Source: Alphaproteobacteria bacterium HT1-32 (GTDB lineage Bacteria > Pseudomonadota > Alphaproteobacteria > Rhodospirillales > HT1-32). From it: a DNA stretch of 64,000 nucleotides. Both the position numbers and the translations under genes were made by a program. Position 1 is the first letter of the stretch. The number at the start of each line of letters is the position of its first letter. Below the pieces are notes generated by a model. The model made no database searches, had not been told where the DNA came from, and saw only the letters and a program-made list of their open reading frames with translations. Shown here in pieces: positions 1-8,861 of this stretch. The stretch lies in the NCBI GenBank assembly GCA_009649675.1, contig WJPL01000001.1:2066469-2130468 (forward strand), written 5' to 3'.

Positions 1-1452
1 GTTATCCTTGTGGTCAACAAGATGGATCTCGTCGGTTATGCCGGAGATCGTTTTGCCGCGATTGTCGAAGAAGCAGAATCCCGGTTGCTGTCACTGGGGT
101 TTGACCGCAGCCGGCTGACCGCCATTCCTGTTGCGGCCCGGAACGGGGACGGGATTGTTGCCGCTGGTGACAAGATGCCCTGGTATCAGGGGCCGACGCT
201 GATCGAGGCGCTGGACGGGCTGGATGAAAAGACGGCACCTGTGGGTCTGCCGCTCCGCCTGCCGGTACAGGATATCTACAAGTTTGATGACCGGCGTATC
301 ATTGCCGGCAAGGTTGAGGCAGGTCGCCTGTCGATGGGTGATGAACTGCTTTTCACTCCCTCCGGGCATCGTGCGCGGGTTGCCTCGATCGAGGGCTGGC
401 CGGATGCTGCCACCGGGCAGACAGTTGAAGCGGGCCTGTCGGTCGGCTTGCAGCTTGATGACGATATCTTTGTCGAGCGGGGTGAGGTCGCAAGTCTGCC
501 CGAAACACCGCCCGTGCTGGCTGACCGGTTCCGGGCGCGGCTGTTCTGGCTGTCAGAGACGCCCCTGACCGTCGGACGACGGCTACAGCTGATGGTTGGT
601 ACGGCGTCGCTTGCGGTGCGGGTGCTGTCGATTGATGCGGTTCTGTCGTCGGAAGATCTCAGCCGGGACGAAGACCGCGAAGATGCGCTGCGTCATGATG
701 TGGTCGAGGTTAGTTTCGAGGCGGTCCGCCCGATTGCGCTGGATGCATTTGAAGATTCCCCGGCGACGGGACGTTTCATTCTGCAGGATCAGTATCGGGT
801 TGTCGCTGGCGGCGTTGTGCTGCGTGACGGTCTGACGGACCGTCGTGGCGGCGCGGGCGTGAAGTCGACGAACATTACCCGGGTCATTCATTCAGTGCCG
901 ACGGAAGATCGCTGGCGGATGAACGGTCATCGCAGCGGTGTGGTCTGGCTGACCGGCCTGTCCGGGTCGGGCAAGTCGACACTGGCGATTGCGCTGGAGG
1001 AAGCGCTGTTCCGTAAAGGCTGGCAGGCCTATGTGCTGGATGGTGACAATATACGTTATGGCCTGAGCGGAGATCTGGGCTTTTCTCCGGAAGACCGGGC
1101 GGAGAATATCCGCCGCGTCGGTGAGGTCTCGTCCCTGATGGCGCGGGCCGGTCAGATTGTCATTACCGCCTTCATCTCGCCCTACCGGTCTGACCGCGAC
1201 CGGGCCCGGGCGATCCTGCCGGACGGATTTCACGAGGTTTTTGTCGATACCTCGCTGGCCGAATGTGAACGGCGTGATCCGAAGGGGCTTTATGCCAAGG
1301 CCCGGGCGGGCGAGATACGTGATTTCACTGGTATCGATGCGCCCTATGAGGCGCCGGAAACGCCGGAACTGCGGCTGGTGACCGATGGCCGGGAAGTCGA
1401 AGAGAATCTTCGTGAACTGTTGCGTTATATCGAACGCCAGTTTGCGCTTTGA
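1..1452 (+). CDS. cysNC: Bifunctional sulfate adenylyltransferase subunit 1 / adenylylsulfate kinase, 5'-truncated
   Basis: The reading frame is open from base 1, so the gene starts outside the window and 483 codons are visible. The first residues carry the GTPase G4 motif NKMD (visible residues 6-9), followed by EF-Tu-like beta-barrel sequence typical of CysN. A second domain begins near residue 310 with the P-loop GLSGSGKST (from residue 319) and the APS-kinase segment ISPYRSDR near residue 391. CysN is the regulatory GTPase of ATP sulfurylase and CysC phosphorylates APS to PAPS in sulfate assimilation. The fused form is common in alphaproteobacteria. Its partner cysD would be expected just upstream, outside the window. 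The upstream G1-G3 motifs are missing only because of the window edge. Confidence 0.95.
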   Translation, partial: VILVVNKMDLVGYAGDRFAAIVEEAESRLLSLGFDRSRLTAIPVAARNGDGIVAAGDKMPWYQGPTLIEALDGLDEKTAPVGLPLRLPVQDIYKFDDRRIIAGKVEAGRLSMGDELLFTPSGHRARVASIEGWPDAATGQTVEAGLSVGLQLDDDIFVERGEVASLPETPPVLADRFRARLFWLSETPLTVGRRLQLMVGTASLAVRVLSIDAVLSSEDLSRDEDREDALRHDVVEVSFEAVRPIALDAFEDSPATGRFILQDQYRVVAGGVVLRDGLTDRRGGAGVKSTNITRVIHSVPTEDRWRMNGHRSGVVWLTGLSGSGKSTLAIALEEALFRKGWQAYVLDGDNIRYGLSGDLGFSPEDRAENIRRVGEVSSLMARAGQIVITAFISPYRSDRDRARAILPDGFHEVFVDTSLAECERRDPKGLYAKARAGEIRDFTGIDAPYEAPETPELRLVTDGREVEENLRELLRYIERQFAL

Positions 1453-1494
1453 TGCCGCCGGGCATAGGTTGGAGCGAGCAACTGGAGCTTTGAC

Positions 1495-1650
1495 ATGAAC
1501 TGGTTTCTCGCCCCCGGAAATCTCATCTGCACGCTGCTCGGGATGCCTGAAGATGGGGAAACCCGGATGATCTTCCGCTCGCTGATGAATATGTTTTTCT
1601 ACGGAATCATCATCGTACTTGTCGCGTACTTCATCGGCACCTCAATCTGA
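1495..1650 (+). CDS. Small membrane protein of 51 residues, unrecognised
   Basis: This short frame starts at ATG 1495, 42 bases after cysNC on the same strand, and encodes 51 residues. Residues about 33-49 form one strongly hydrophobic helix (FFYGIIIVLVAYFIG), preceded by a short polar segment. A GGAGC sequence about 10 bases upstream could serve as ribosome binding site. I do not recognise a family. The single C-terminal membrane helix and close spacing make a real co-transcribed microprotein plausible, but coding status rests on composition and context only. Confidence 0.5.
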   Translation: MNWFLAPGNLICTLLGMPEDGETRMIFRSLMNMFFYGIIIVLVAYFIGTSI

Positions 1651-1801
1651 ATTTTCACTCTGTTACCTTCAGGCACAGGGATCAGACATGCTCAGGCAGG
1701 ATCTGATGGCTGGTTCCCGATCTGCGCCGGGATGACATTGCCCATAGAATGGAAATAATCCCGAATGATGGTCCTGCGGGAGCAGGTGCAGAGCAGCTGT
1801 A

Positions 1802-2476
1802 TCAGTCCCAGTCCGCGCTGAATTCCGTATCGATTTCCGGAAGCCGCCAGGTTTCTGCCCGGCCTTCCCGAATCCATCGCTGCATGTCCGGGCGGTTCAG
1901 CATGGTGTCACGCCAGGCGGCAGAGACCGGATCAAGTTCGATCCCGGCGGTAGCAAAGCGGATGGCGACAGGGGCAAACATGATGTCCGCAACTGAATAG
2001 CTGCCGAACAGCCACGGCCCGTCACTGCCAAAGCGTTCACGGGAAGCCTGCCAGAGTTCGCTGATTCGCCGGATGTCAGCGGCGACTTCTGCATCGGGTG
2101 TAAAATCGGGATGTCTGCCCAGCACGGTCATCGGCACGGCTTTGCGCAAGGCGGCAAAACCGGCATGCATTTCGCTGGCCGCAGAACGGGCCATGGCGCG
2201 GGCTTTCGGATCAGCGGGCCAGAGACCTGCTTCGGGAAAGGTTTCGGCGGCCCATTCGCAAATCGCCAGACTTTCTGAAATCACCAGATCCGCCAGCACC
2301 AGCGCAGGTACCTTGCCGGTCGGAGAATGTTCGAGAATACGCGCGCGGGTATCACTTTGCCGTAACGGAATGACCACTTCACTGAAATCACAGCCGACAG
2401 CGGTCAGCGCCAGCCAGCCCCGCAGGGACCAGGAAGAGTAGGCTTTGTTGCCGAGGATGAGAGTTGGTGTTGCCAT
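1802..2476 (-). CDS. Glutathione S-transferase family protein
   Basis: The 224-residue protein has the two-domain GST layout. The N-terminal thioredoxin-like half contains NKAYSSWSLRGWL, where the SSW region is the usual glutathione-activating position, and SPTGKVPAL with the conserved cis-Pro, followed by ISESLAICEW for binding the gamma-glutamyl group. The C-terminal helical half includes GSYSVADIMFAP, the N-capping box region. I chose ATG 2476 (MATPTL) over ATG 2500 because family similarity begins there. Substrate is unknown. It is transcribed divergently from pepA with about 60 bases between the starts. Confidence 0.85.
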   Translation of the reverse strand: MATPTLILGNKAYSSWSLRGWLALTAVGCDFSEVVIPLRQSDTRARILEHSPTGKVPALVLADLVISESLAICEWAAETFPEAGLWPADPKARAMARSAASEMHAGFAALRKAVPMTVLGRHPDFTPDAEVAADIRRISELWQASRERFGSDGPWLFGSYSVADIMFAPVAIRFATAGIELDPVSAAWRDTMLNRPDMQRWIREGRAETWRLPEIDTEFSADWD

Positions 2477-2536
2477 GATGGCTTTGAGCGATAGCATCAC
2501 CGGAACATTCCATCAATTTCTCATTTGAGGCCACCC

Positions 2537-3910
2537 ATGTCACTTGCCCTGATCGATCCTGTTGATGCCAGCCTGCCGGTAGTTCCGGTGATGACCGATG
2601 GTTATGATGCCTGGCTGTTGACGCAGCCGGCACCGGTGCAGCGCTGGTTGCAGGATATCGGCTACAAGGCGAAAGACGGGCAGTCCGCTATTCTGTCCGG
2701 TGCGGACGGTGGCATCGCGCAGGTTCTGATCGGTGTCGGCAAAACCATAACGCCCTGGGCTTTCGGCAGTCTGCCCTATGAACTGCCGGCCCGCAGCTAT
2801 CATCTGGCCAGTGACAATCCGGAACTGTGCGATGCGGCGGCACTGGGCTGGGCGCTTGGGGCCTATCGGTTTGACCGCTACAAGAAGGCAGATCGTCAGC
2901 CGGCGGAACTGGTCTGGCCAGAGGCGGCCAACCGGAAAGCGGTGGAGGGAACAGCAGAAGCTGTGCATCTGATCCGGACTCTCATCAATACACCGGCTGA
3001 AGACATGGGCCCGCCGGAACTGGCAGCGGCAGCAGAAGCACTGGCAGAACGGTTTGGCGCTGCCTTCCGCTGTGTGGTTGGGGAAGATCTGCTGAAAGAA
3101 AACTTCCCGGCCATTCACATGGTCGGACGCGCCGCCGCAAAGGAGCCGTGCCTGATTGACCTGACCTGGGGAGATGAGTCTGCACCAAAGGTCACGCTGG
3201 TCGGCAAGGGGGTCTGTTTTGATACGGGCGGCCTGAACATCAAGACCGGCGGCGGCATGACCATGATGAAGAAGGATATGGGTGGCTCGGCCCATGTTCT
3301 GGGGATCGCCCATATGATCATGGCCGCCGGCCTGCCGGTTCGCCTGCGGGTGCTGATTCCGGCTGTCGAGAATAATATCTCCGGCAATGCCTATCGCCCG
3401 ATGGACGTGGTGCCGACGCGGAAAGGCCTGACCGTGGAAGTGGGGAATACGGATGCGGAAGGCCGTGTTGTCCTCGCGGATGCACTGGCACTGGCATCAG
3501 AGGAAAGCCCGGCGATGATCATGGATTTTGCGACCCTGACCGGTGCGGCGCGTGTGGCGCTGGGGACGGAACTTCCGGGTCTGTTCTGCAATGATGACGG
3601 GCTGGCGGCTGATGTGCTTGCTGGCGCCGACCGGACCGGTGATCCGCTCTGGCGAATGCCGCTGTGGAAGCCATACGGACGGATGATTGAAAGCAAGGTG
3701 GCGGACATCACGAATTCCACCGGTTCTCCCTATGGCGGGTCGATCACGGCAGCACTGTTCCTTGAGCATTTCGTTGCTGAGGACATTCCCTGGGGACATA
3801 TCGATGTGATGGCCTGGAATCTGTCGGCCAAACCGGGACGGCCTGAAGGCGGTGAAGCACAAGGTGCGCGCGCAGTATTCAATGCAATATCGAAACGTTT
3901 TACTGCATAG
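2537..3910 (+). CDS. pepA: Leucyl aminopeptidase, M17 family
   Basis: The 457-residue product belongs to the cytosolic two-metal aminopeptidases of family M17, which remove N-terminal residues from peptides. The metal-binding region GKGVCFDTGGLNIK starts at residue 223, and the family signature NTDAEGR starts at residue 304, including the catalytic Arg. The N-terminal domain (about 1-170) is divergent, as is normal in the family. Start ATG 2537 is preferred over an in-frame TTG 12 bases upstream. A MarR-like gene follows on the same strand after 82 bases. Confidence 0.93.
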   Translation: MSLALIDPVDASLPVVPVMTDGYDAWLLTQPAPVQRWLQDIGYKAKDGQSAILSGADGGIAQVLIGVGKTITPWAFGSLPYELPARSYHLASDNPELCDAAALGWALGAYRFDRYKKADRQPAELVWPEAANRKAVEGTAEAVHLIRTLINTPAEDMGPPELAAAAEALAERFGAAFRCVVGEDLLKENFPAIHMVGRAAAKEPCLIDLTWGDESAPKVTLVGKGVCFDTGGLNIKTGGGMTMMKKDMGGSAHVLGIAHMIMAAGLPVRLRVLIPAVENNISGNAYRPMDVVPTRKGLTVEVGNTDAEGRVVLADALALASEESPAMIMDFATLTGAARVALGTELPGLFCNDDGLAADVLAGADRTGDPLWRMPLWKPYGRMIESKVADITNSTGSPYGGSITAALFLEHFVAEDIPWGHIDVMAWNLSAKPGRPEGGEAQGARAVFNAISKRFTA

Positions 3911-3992
3911 AATTTCTGGCTAACTCTTCATCGTTAACCATTTTCTAGTTGCGTCGCTTCCGCGCGACTCGTAAAAATGATTCGTATTCGTA

Positions 3993-4370
3993 ATGATCGG
4001 GGCGATGATGGGACTTCACCTGCAGGCATTTGAAGCGCTGGATATTTGGCGTGGCGCCCTGACGGAGAGTGTCCGCCAGTCCGGACCGGACCTTTCAGCC
4101 CGCCAGATGGCGGTAATGCTGGCGGTTTACCTGACCCCGGCTCCGCATACGGTGCGTGGTTTGTCTGCCGCGCTGAACGTCTCGAAGCCTGCCGTAACCC
4201 GAGCACTTGACCGGCTGGGGGAACTGGGGCTGGTTCGACGCAAGGTCGATGCGGATGACCGGCGTAATGTGCTGGTCCAGCGGACGGTCAAAGGGTCGGT
4301 TTACCTGCGGGAGTTCGGGGACCTCATCGTCCGCGCCGCAGATGCCCGGAACCTCCCGGCGGCAAACTAA
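3993..4370 (+). CDS. MarR-like winged-helix transcriptional regulator
   Basis: This 125-residue protein resembles the MarR core. Residues about 30-50 form a helix starting DLSARQMAVML. Residues 55-85 give a helix-turn-helix (TVRGLSAALNVSKPAVTRALDRL), and RKVDADDRRN is the wing with the DxRR signature of the family. ATG 3993 is taken as the start; ATG 4005 and 4008 in frame are equally possible. It lies between pepA and an unrecognised gene on the same strand. Its ligand and targets cannot be inferred. Confidence 0.75.
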   Translation: MIGAMMGLHLQAFEALDIWRGALTESVRQSGPDLSARQMAVMLAVYLTPAPHTVRGLSAALNVSKPAVTRALDRLGELGLVRRKVDADDRRNVLVQRTVKGSVYLREFGDLIVRAADARNLPAAN

Positions 4371-4520
4371 GCCTGTCGGCCGGCCACCTGCTACATCATC
4401 AGTGAGGATGTTCTCCCGGCTATAGGCCGGTTGGATTTTATATCTCTGTGATTAGTTGTTGCGAATAATTATTAATATGAATAACCTGCCGGTCTGATCA
4501 ACCTGACGGGCAGGAACCGG

Positions 4521-5042
4521 ATGACGTCTTTAGCGAACAGACCCGCCATGACCGGCGTGCTTTCCACGACAGAAGAACTGAATGACCAGACAAGGTTGCT
4601 GTTGCGGCTGCTGCGCCAGTGGCTGACCGGCCTGAGCAACAATGACACCGGGGTCTGGCAACAGGCCTGGAATGACCTTTGTGGCAGAATGGGCGAGGCG
4701 AATGCCCGGCGGGTGCTGGTTGGGGTAGAGCGCTTCGTCAAGGTCATCAATCGGCAGGCCGTCCGGTCTGTGACGTTCCGGCCAATACCCTGTGGTTTTG
4801 TCGGTATGGACGAAGGTGTGATGCTGCTGCTGCTGCGCAAGGCCGGATCGGGCGACAGTATGGGGGCGATGGAAACCGCAGCCGGGCTTGTTCATTCGGA
4901 GGCCGCGCGTGATTTGTCAGAAGCTGCCCTTCAGCTTCATACGGCCTTTGCCAACGGAACGGGTGAGGCGGGCAATGACACATTTCTGGCCGGCGGCTGG
5001 CTGTCCCGGGAACGCCCGGCGGCAAGCACGACCATACATTGA
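4521..5042 (+). CDS. Hypothetical protein, 173 residues
   Basis: I do not recognise a characterised family. The protein is mostly helical by appearance, with a Leu-rich segment at about 24-40 (TRLLLRLLRQWLTGL) and a central conserved-looking stretch around FRPIPCGFVGMDEGVMLLLLRKAGSGD at 87-113. No signal peptide or membrane helix is evident. Codon use matches the neighbours and the frame is clean to its stop, 4 bases before the convergent tauE stop. Between the preceding gene and this one (4371-4520) there is only a weak 5-bp hairpin near 4416-4430 and an AT-rich run that may hold its promoter. Confidence 0.7.
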   Translation: MTSLANRPAMTGVLSTTEELNDQTRLLLRLLRQWLTGLSNNDTGVWQQAWNDLCGRMGEANARRVLVGVERFVKVINRQAVRSVTFRPIPCGFVGMDEGVMLLLLRKAGSGDSMGAMETAAGLVHSEAARDLSEAALQLHTAFANGTGEAGNDTFLAGGWLSRERPAASTTIH

Positions 5043-5046
5043 CGGG

Positions 5047-5796
5047 TCAGATGCCGATTGTGCGCCAGGCGATATAGATTCCCATGATTGCCAGCATCCA
5101 GAAGAAGACCTGTTTGAATATCCGGTCAGACATGCGTTTGCGCAGGGCCTGACCGATCATCATGCCGCCAAAGGCGGGGATGCAGCCGGTTGCCGACAGA
5201 ACCATCATCTGCTGGTCCAGCATACCAACCCGTTGCAATCCGGTGCCCAGCGAGACAAGGGAGATCGAGAACCAGATTCCCATGGTCTGGATCAGCATGT
5301 CCCGGTTCATGCCCAGCGCCTGAAAATAGGGGACGGCCGGGACGACGGTGGAGCCTGTCAGGCCGGTCAGAATACCGGTGATACCACCGACAAAGGGCGC
5401 GGCGATACGGCCCGTTTCCGGTGAGATTGTCGGGCTGCGCGAAATCAGCCCATAGGCCGCATAGACAATCAGGGTCGCACTGAGCAGCAGGGTGAAGATC
5501 GTGATGTCGTCACCCGCGAGAAAGCCGGTGGCGAATATGATGCAGGCAATACCGATGATGAAAAACAGCCAGAAGCGTTTCAGTGTTTCGATGAAGTAGC
5601 CACCTATGGCGGCCTGCCAGAAATTCGTCAGGATCGACGGGATCAGCATCAGCTGCAACGCGTCCTTCATGCCGAAGACGATCGTCAGCAGCGTCAGCGA
5701 TGTGGTGGGTAATCCCATCCCGGTCACACCTTTGACGAAACCGGCCAGCAGAAACACCGCGCCGACAATGGGCAGGACCGAGGGGTCTGCGAACAA
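5047..5796 (-). CDS. TauE/SafE-family membrane exporter
   Basis: The 249-residue protein is almost wholly hydrophobic, with about eight membrane helices. It has the family's early motif GFVKGVTGMGLPTTSL (residues 21-36) and a matching second-half repeat FVGGITGILTGLTGSTVVPAVP. TauE/SafE proteins are proposed anion exporters for sulfite, sulfoacetate and related organosulfur products. The start is a TTG at 5796, 3 bases beyond the ghrA-like stop, so the two are almost certainly co-transcribed. The substrate is not visible in the sequence; sulfite is a guess made more attractive by xsc elsewhere in the window. Confidence 0.85.
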   Translation of the reverse strand: MFADPSVLPIVGAVFLLAGFVKGVTGMGLPTTSLTLLTIVFGMKDALQLMLIPSILTNFWQAAIGGYFIETLKRFWLFFIIGIACIIFATGFLAGDDITIFTLLLSATLIVYAAYGLISRSPTISPETGRIAAPFVGGITGILTGLTGSTVVPAVPYFQALGMNRDMLIQTMGIWFSISLVSLGTGLQRVGMLDQQMMVLSATGCIPAFGGMMIGQALRKRMSDRIFKQVFFWMLAIMGIYIAWRTIGI

Positions 5797-5799
5797 GGG

Positions 5800-6729
5800 T
5801 CAGTATCCCTGCTTGCGGTCGACGACGTTCATCAGGGGTTCGCCAGCCAGCATCCGGCGGTAATTCTCGGCAACCTGCGGGGCGCTGGTATAGGGCGGGG
5901 TCAGGCTGGCCGCATGGGGGGTGATGGTGACACGCGGATGGTTCCAGTAGCGATGATCTGCGGGCAGGGGTTCGGTCTGGAAGACATCCATCATGGCGAA
6001 GGCAATCTGGCCGCTGTCGAGTGCCGCAAGCAGGGCGTCGTCATCAATATGGGCACCGCGTGCAGCATTGATGACCGAGGCGCCTCTGGGCATCAGCGCG
6101 AAACGTTCGGCGTTCAGAATACCTCTTGTCTCGGGTGTCAGCGGCAGCAGACAGACGGCAATGTTGGTCTGGCGCAGCATTTCGGTCAGGCCGTCAGGTC
6201 CGTGAAAACATTCGATCCCTTCGATCTGCTTTGGTGAGCGGCTCCATCCCATCACCGGGAAGTCAAAAGCCCGGAGTGCCTGCCCGGCCATCCGGCCAAG
6301 TTCACCGATGCCCAGAATGCCGACTTTGGTTTTGCTGGTGTCCGGGTTCGGGTGGGATTTCCACAGCCCCTCGCGCTGTTGGTGGTCGAAAACCGGCATT
6401 TCCCGGTGCAGGCGCAGCACCGCATAGGCAATCCATTCGCGCATCTGGGTGCCCATCGTCTCGTCAACCAGCCGGACAATCGAAACATGCTCCGGAATCA
6501 TGCCCGGCTTGAACAGGTGGTCGACCCCGGCACCGAGGGAGCAGGCGACCTTGAGGTTTGGAAATTTCGCCAGTTCCCCTTCAGGCGGTGACCAGATCAG
6601 GGCGAATTCGATGTCCTCGGGGTTGCCGACATCAGGCCAGATCCGGAAATCCATGTCCGGGCAGAGGCGTATCAGTTCCGACCGCCAGATATTCACCTTG
6701 TCGCTGTTCGAGAGAAATAGAAAAGCCAT
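5800..6729 (-). CDS. ghrA: GhrA-like D-2-hydroxyacid dehydrogenase (glyoxylate/hydroxypyruvate reductase A type)
   Basis: The 309-residue length and motif order match GhrA. The Rossmann GxGxxG lies at G140-G145 (GIGELG). The catalytic Arg is in NAARGAHID near residue 225, and the catalytic His in TPHAASLTPP near residue 276. Such enzymes reduce glyoxylate or hydroxypyruvate with NAD(P)H in the cytoplasm. It is the first gene of a two-gene minus-strand operon with the TauE/SafE exporter. Because the exporter handles organosulfur anions in known cases, a sulfonated 2-oxo acid substrate is possible but unproven. Confidence 0.85.
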   Translation of the reverse strand: MAFLFLSNSDKVNIWRSELIRLCPDMDFRIWPDVGNPEDIEFALIWSPPEGELAKFPNLKVACSLGAGVDHLFKPGMIPEHVSIVRLVDETMGTQMREWIAYAVLRLHREMPVFDHQQREGLWKSHPNPDTSKTKVGILGIGELGRMAGQALRAFDFPVMGWSRSPKQIEGIECFHGPDGLTEMLRQTNIAVCLLPLTPETRGILNAERFALMPRGASVINAARGAHIDDDALLAALDSGQIAFAMMDVFQTEPLPADHRYWNHPRVTITPHAASLTPPYTSAPQVAENYRRMLAGEPLMNVVDRKQGY

Positions 6730-6890
6730 TGGATCACTGCCTCGCCTGTATCATGGAACTGTCCGCAGACCCTACAACAGTGACGCCGGTCTTCACCATC
6801 CCCTTGTCCGGTAACGGGCCGTGTTTTCTGTCTGATCCGGAAGAGATGGCGATGTGCTTTTTTAGAGGGGGAGCGAACATAAAGAGAATA

Positions 6891-6906
6891 TTAATACTTG
6901 TTTAAC
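6891..6906 (+). promoter_or_regulatory. Full-consensus CtrA binding site upstream of dcw
   Basis: The bases read TTAA, seven bases (TACTTGT), then TTAAC, an exact match to the alphaproteobacterial CtrA consensus TTAA-N7-TTAAC, followed by another C. It lies about 120 bases upstream of the MraZ boxes and 230 bases upstream of mraZ. CtrA controls cell-cycle and division genes in several alphaproteobacteria. Site identity is seen directly; occupancy and sign of control are inferred. Confidence 0.65.
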
Positions 6907-7009
6907 CAAGAAATACTGCTCCGGGTGTGAGTCAGTAAACGAAACATCAATATATTGTATGAATGATAGGCAAGTCGAAATGCCCGGTTTGCAAGTAATT
7001 CAGGTGTGT

Positions 7010-7054
7010 TCCCATTGACTCCCAAAATTTCCCATGATATCCCAACAGCGCCCA
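7010..7054 (-). promoter_or_regulatory. MraZ operator: five box repeats at exact 10-bp period
   Basis: TCCCA occurs at 7010, 7020, 7030 and 7040 and a degenerate GCCCA at 7050, each separated by five unrelated bases. On the minus strand these are TGGGA repeats, matching the TGGGN direct-repeat operators known for MraZ autoregulation of dcw operons. The last box is 78 bases before the mraZ ATG. The regularity of five units at identical spacing makes chance very unlikely. Confidence 0.85.
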
Positions 7055-7132
7055 GAACAGGGCGTGTAAAGGATTGTGCAGGGTCTGGCGACGGACTGTT
7101 GCGCAGGAAAACCCGGGGAGCAGCAAGGCACC

Positions 7133-7588
7133 ATGAAACGGTTGGCCGGCAGCTACGAGAACAAGATCGACAGCAAGGGGCGGGTTTCGGTGCCGAAACC
7201 CTTCCGTGCCTATTTCGATGCCCAGGGTTCCGATCTCATCTACATTTTTCCATCCTTCCAGCAGCCGGCGATCGAAGGTTGTGGCGAGGGGTATCTCGAC
7301 CGGTTGCAGGACCGCATCGACGGTCTCGACATGTATTCCGAAACGCAGGCGGATTTTGCGCTGCTGACCATCGGTCAGGCCCTGCCGCTGTCGTTCGATC
7401 CGGAAGGCCGGGTCACGCTGCCGCGCGACATGCGCGAGGCAATCGGGCTGACAGATTCAGCAATGTTCGTCGGTCAGGGCGACCGCTTCCTGATCTGGGA
7501 ACCATCGGCCGGCCAGGCGGCGCGGGATGCGGCAATCAATCGCATCAGAACCAACGGAGCGACACTGCCGCAACGGTCTTCGTCATGA
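7133..7588 (+). CDS. mraZ: Transcriptional regulator MraZ
   Basis: The 151-residue protein has two SpoVT/AbrB-like swapped-hairpin domains. The first begins [20 protein letters not shown] (about residues 5-24), and the second contains [21 protein letters not shown] near residue 86. MraZ forms ring oligomers that bind TGGG-type repeats and regulate the dcw operon, and a matching operator lies just upstream. I chose ATG 7133 rather than an upstream in-frame start at 7076 because similarity begins at [11 protein letters not shown]. Its stop overlaps the rsmH ATG. Confidence 0.95.
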   Translation: MKRLAGSYENKIDSKGRVSVPKPFRAYFDAQGSDLIYIFPSFQQPAIEGCGEGYLDRLQDRIDGLDMYSETQADFALLTIGQALPLSFDPEGRVTLPRDMREAIGLTDSAMFVGQGDRFLIWEPSAGQAARDAAINRIRTNGATLPQRSSS

Positions 7589-8532
7589 GCACGCCATCCG
7601 ACAAACATATTCCTGTTCTGCTGTCAGAGGTGGTTCAGGGGCTTGCGGTCATTGGGGGCGGAGTCTATGTCGACGGCACTTTCGGATATGGTGGCTATAC
7701 AAAAGCTATCCTGTCTGCGGCGGATTGCCGGGTTGTCGCCTTCGACCGTGATCCGGCAGCGATTGCGGGCGGACAGGACATTGTGGCGGACTCGGCGGGA
7801 AGGCTGAACCTCGTTCATGCCTGTTTCAGCACCATGGGTGAGCATCTGGCACCGGCGAGTGTTGACGGAATCGCGCTGGATATCGGTGTTTCCTCCATGC
7901 AGATCGATGAGGCTGACCGGGGCTTTTCCTTCCGGCAGAACGGACCGCTGGACATGCGGATGTCGAGTGATGGCGAGACTGCGGCCGACATCGTCAATCT
8001 GACGGGTGAAAAAGATCTGGCCCGGATCATCTATGAATTTGGTGAGGAAAAGGCATCCCGCCGCGTCGCCAGTGCCATCGTTGCCCGCCGCAGGGAACGC
8101 AAGTTCGAGACGACGGGTGATCTGGCAAGTGTCGTGCGGTCTGTTGTTCGTGCGTCGAAAGATGGCATTGACCCGGCCACGCGGACTTTTCAGGGATTGC
8201 GGATTGCCGTGAATGACGAACTGGGTGAACTGGATCGCGGGTTGCTTGCGGCGGAACGTCTTCTGAAGCCTGGCGGACGGCTTGCAATCGTCTCTTTTCA
8301 TTCACTGGAAGACCGTCGCGTGAAACATTTTCTGCGTGACCGTTCAAGTGAGAATGCAGGCTCCCGTCATCTGCCGGCGCCGGTGTCACGCCGTGCGCCG
8401 AGTTTCAGACTGGTCAGCCGGAAGGCGATTGTGCCCGGCGATGATGAGACCCGGCGCAATCCCCGGGCCCGTTCTGCCCGCCTGCGCATTGCCGAACGTA
8501 CCGATGCTCCTGTCCGGGAGGCCACGGCATGA
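7585..8532 (+). CDS. rsmH: 16S rRNA (cytosine-1402-N4)-methyltransferase
   Basis: The 315-residue product carries the RsmH/MraW SAM-binding motif [10 protein letters not shown] at residues 30-39, then FDRDP near residue 53, and the C-terminal [12 protein letters not shown] near residue 235, all diagnostic. The enzyme methylates N4 of C1402 in the ribosomal P site. The frame stays open for nearly 600 bases upstream across mraZ, but the protein starts at ATG 7585, which overlaps the mraZ stop as ATGA. The same arrangement links it to ftsL. Confidence 0.96.
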   Translation: MSTPSDKHIPVLLSEVVQGLAVIGGGVYVDGTFGYGGYTKAILSAADCRVVAFDRDPAAIAGGQDIVADSAGRLNLVHACFSTMGEHLAPASVDGIALDIGVSSMQIDEADRGFSFRQNGPLDMRMSSDGETAADIVNLTGEKDLARIIYEFGEEKASRRVASAIVARRRERKFETTGDLASVVRSVVRASKDGIDPATRTFQGLRIAVNDELGELDRGLLAAERLLKPGGRLAIVSFHSLEDRRVKHFLRDRSSENAGSRHLPAPVSRRAPSFRLVSRKAIVPGDDETRRNPRARSARLRIAERTDAPVREATA

Positions 8533-8861
8533 TCAGTCGCGGTGCCCTCGTCTGGCTGTTCGCTGCCATTGTTCTTGGCGGCGCGATGATTGTCATCAAG
8601 GCCCGTGTCCAGAGCCTGGAGGAGGAACTTGCCGGTCTGAAAGCCGGAATCAGGGCGGAAGAACGTGCCGTTCATGTACTGAAGGCCGAATGGAGCTACC
8701 TGAATCAGCCGGTGAAGCTGCGCCAGCTGACGGAACGCTATCTTGGCCTGACAGAAATGACGACGGAACAGATTGTCCGTCTTGAAGATTTGCCGATGCG
8801 TCCCGTTCCCGAACCCGAGGCCGGTCCCGGCCAGACGATAAATGAGGAAATTCTGCCATGA
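8529..8861 (+). CDS. ftsL: Cell division protein FtsL-like
   Basis: The 110-residue protein has the FtsL form: one N-terminal membrane helix (about residues 5-21) followed by a periplasmic coiled coil (about 25-65, rich in Glu, Leu and Ala) ending near [20 protein letters not shown]. FtsL recruits FtsW/FtsI with FtsB and FtsQ at the septum. Sequence conservation in the family is low, so the call relies on topology, length and its position between rsmH and ftsI, with 4-base overlaps on both sides. Confidence 0.9.
   Translation: MISRGALVWLFAAIVLGGAMIVIKARVQSLEEELAGLKAGIRAEERAVHVLKAEWSYLNQPVKLRQLTERYLGLTEMTTEQIVRLEDLPMRPVPEPEAGPGQTINEEILP

Larger units (their letters stand above)
6730..7132. 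other. Control region between ghrA and the dcw cluster
   Basis: This 403-base stretch separates the divergent ghrA and mraZ starts and contains no convincing gene. It holds a full CtrA-type site (6891-6906), a GANTC methylation site (GAGTC, 6929-6933), an AT-rich segment around 6948-6970, and the MraZ box array (7010-7054). A -35-like TTGACT (7015-7020) lies inside the array with TATCCC 17 bases downstream; that promoter call is weak. Confidence 0.7.

Noticed and set aside
3930-3947. CtrA site before the MarR-like gene
   Set aside because: A TTAAC half is present but the other half, seven bases upstream, does not match.
7006-7584. N-terminal extension of rsmH across mraZ
   Set aside because: RsmH similarity begins at ATG 7585, and mraZ occupies the upstream part.
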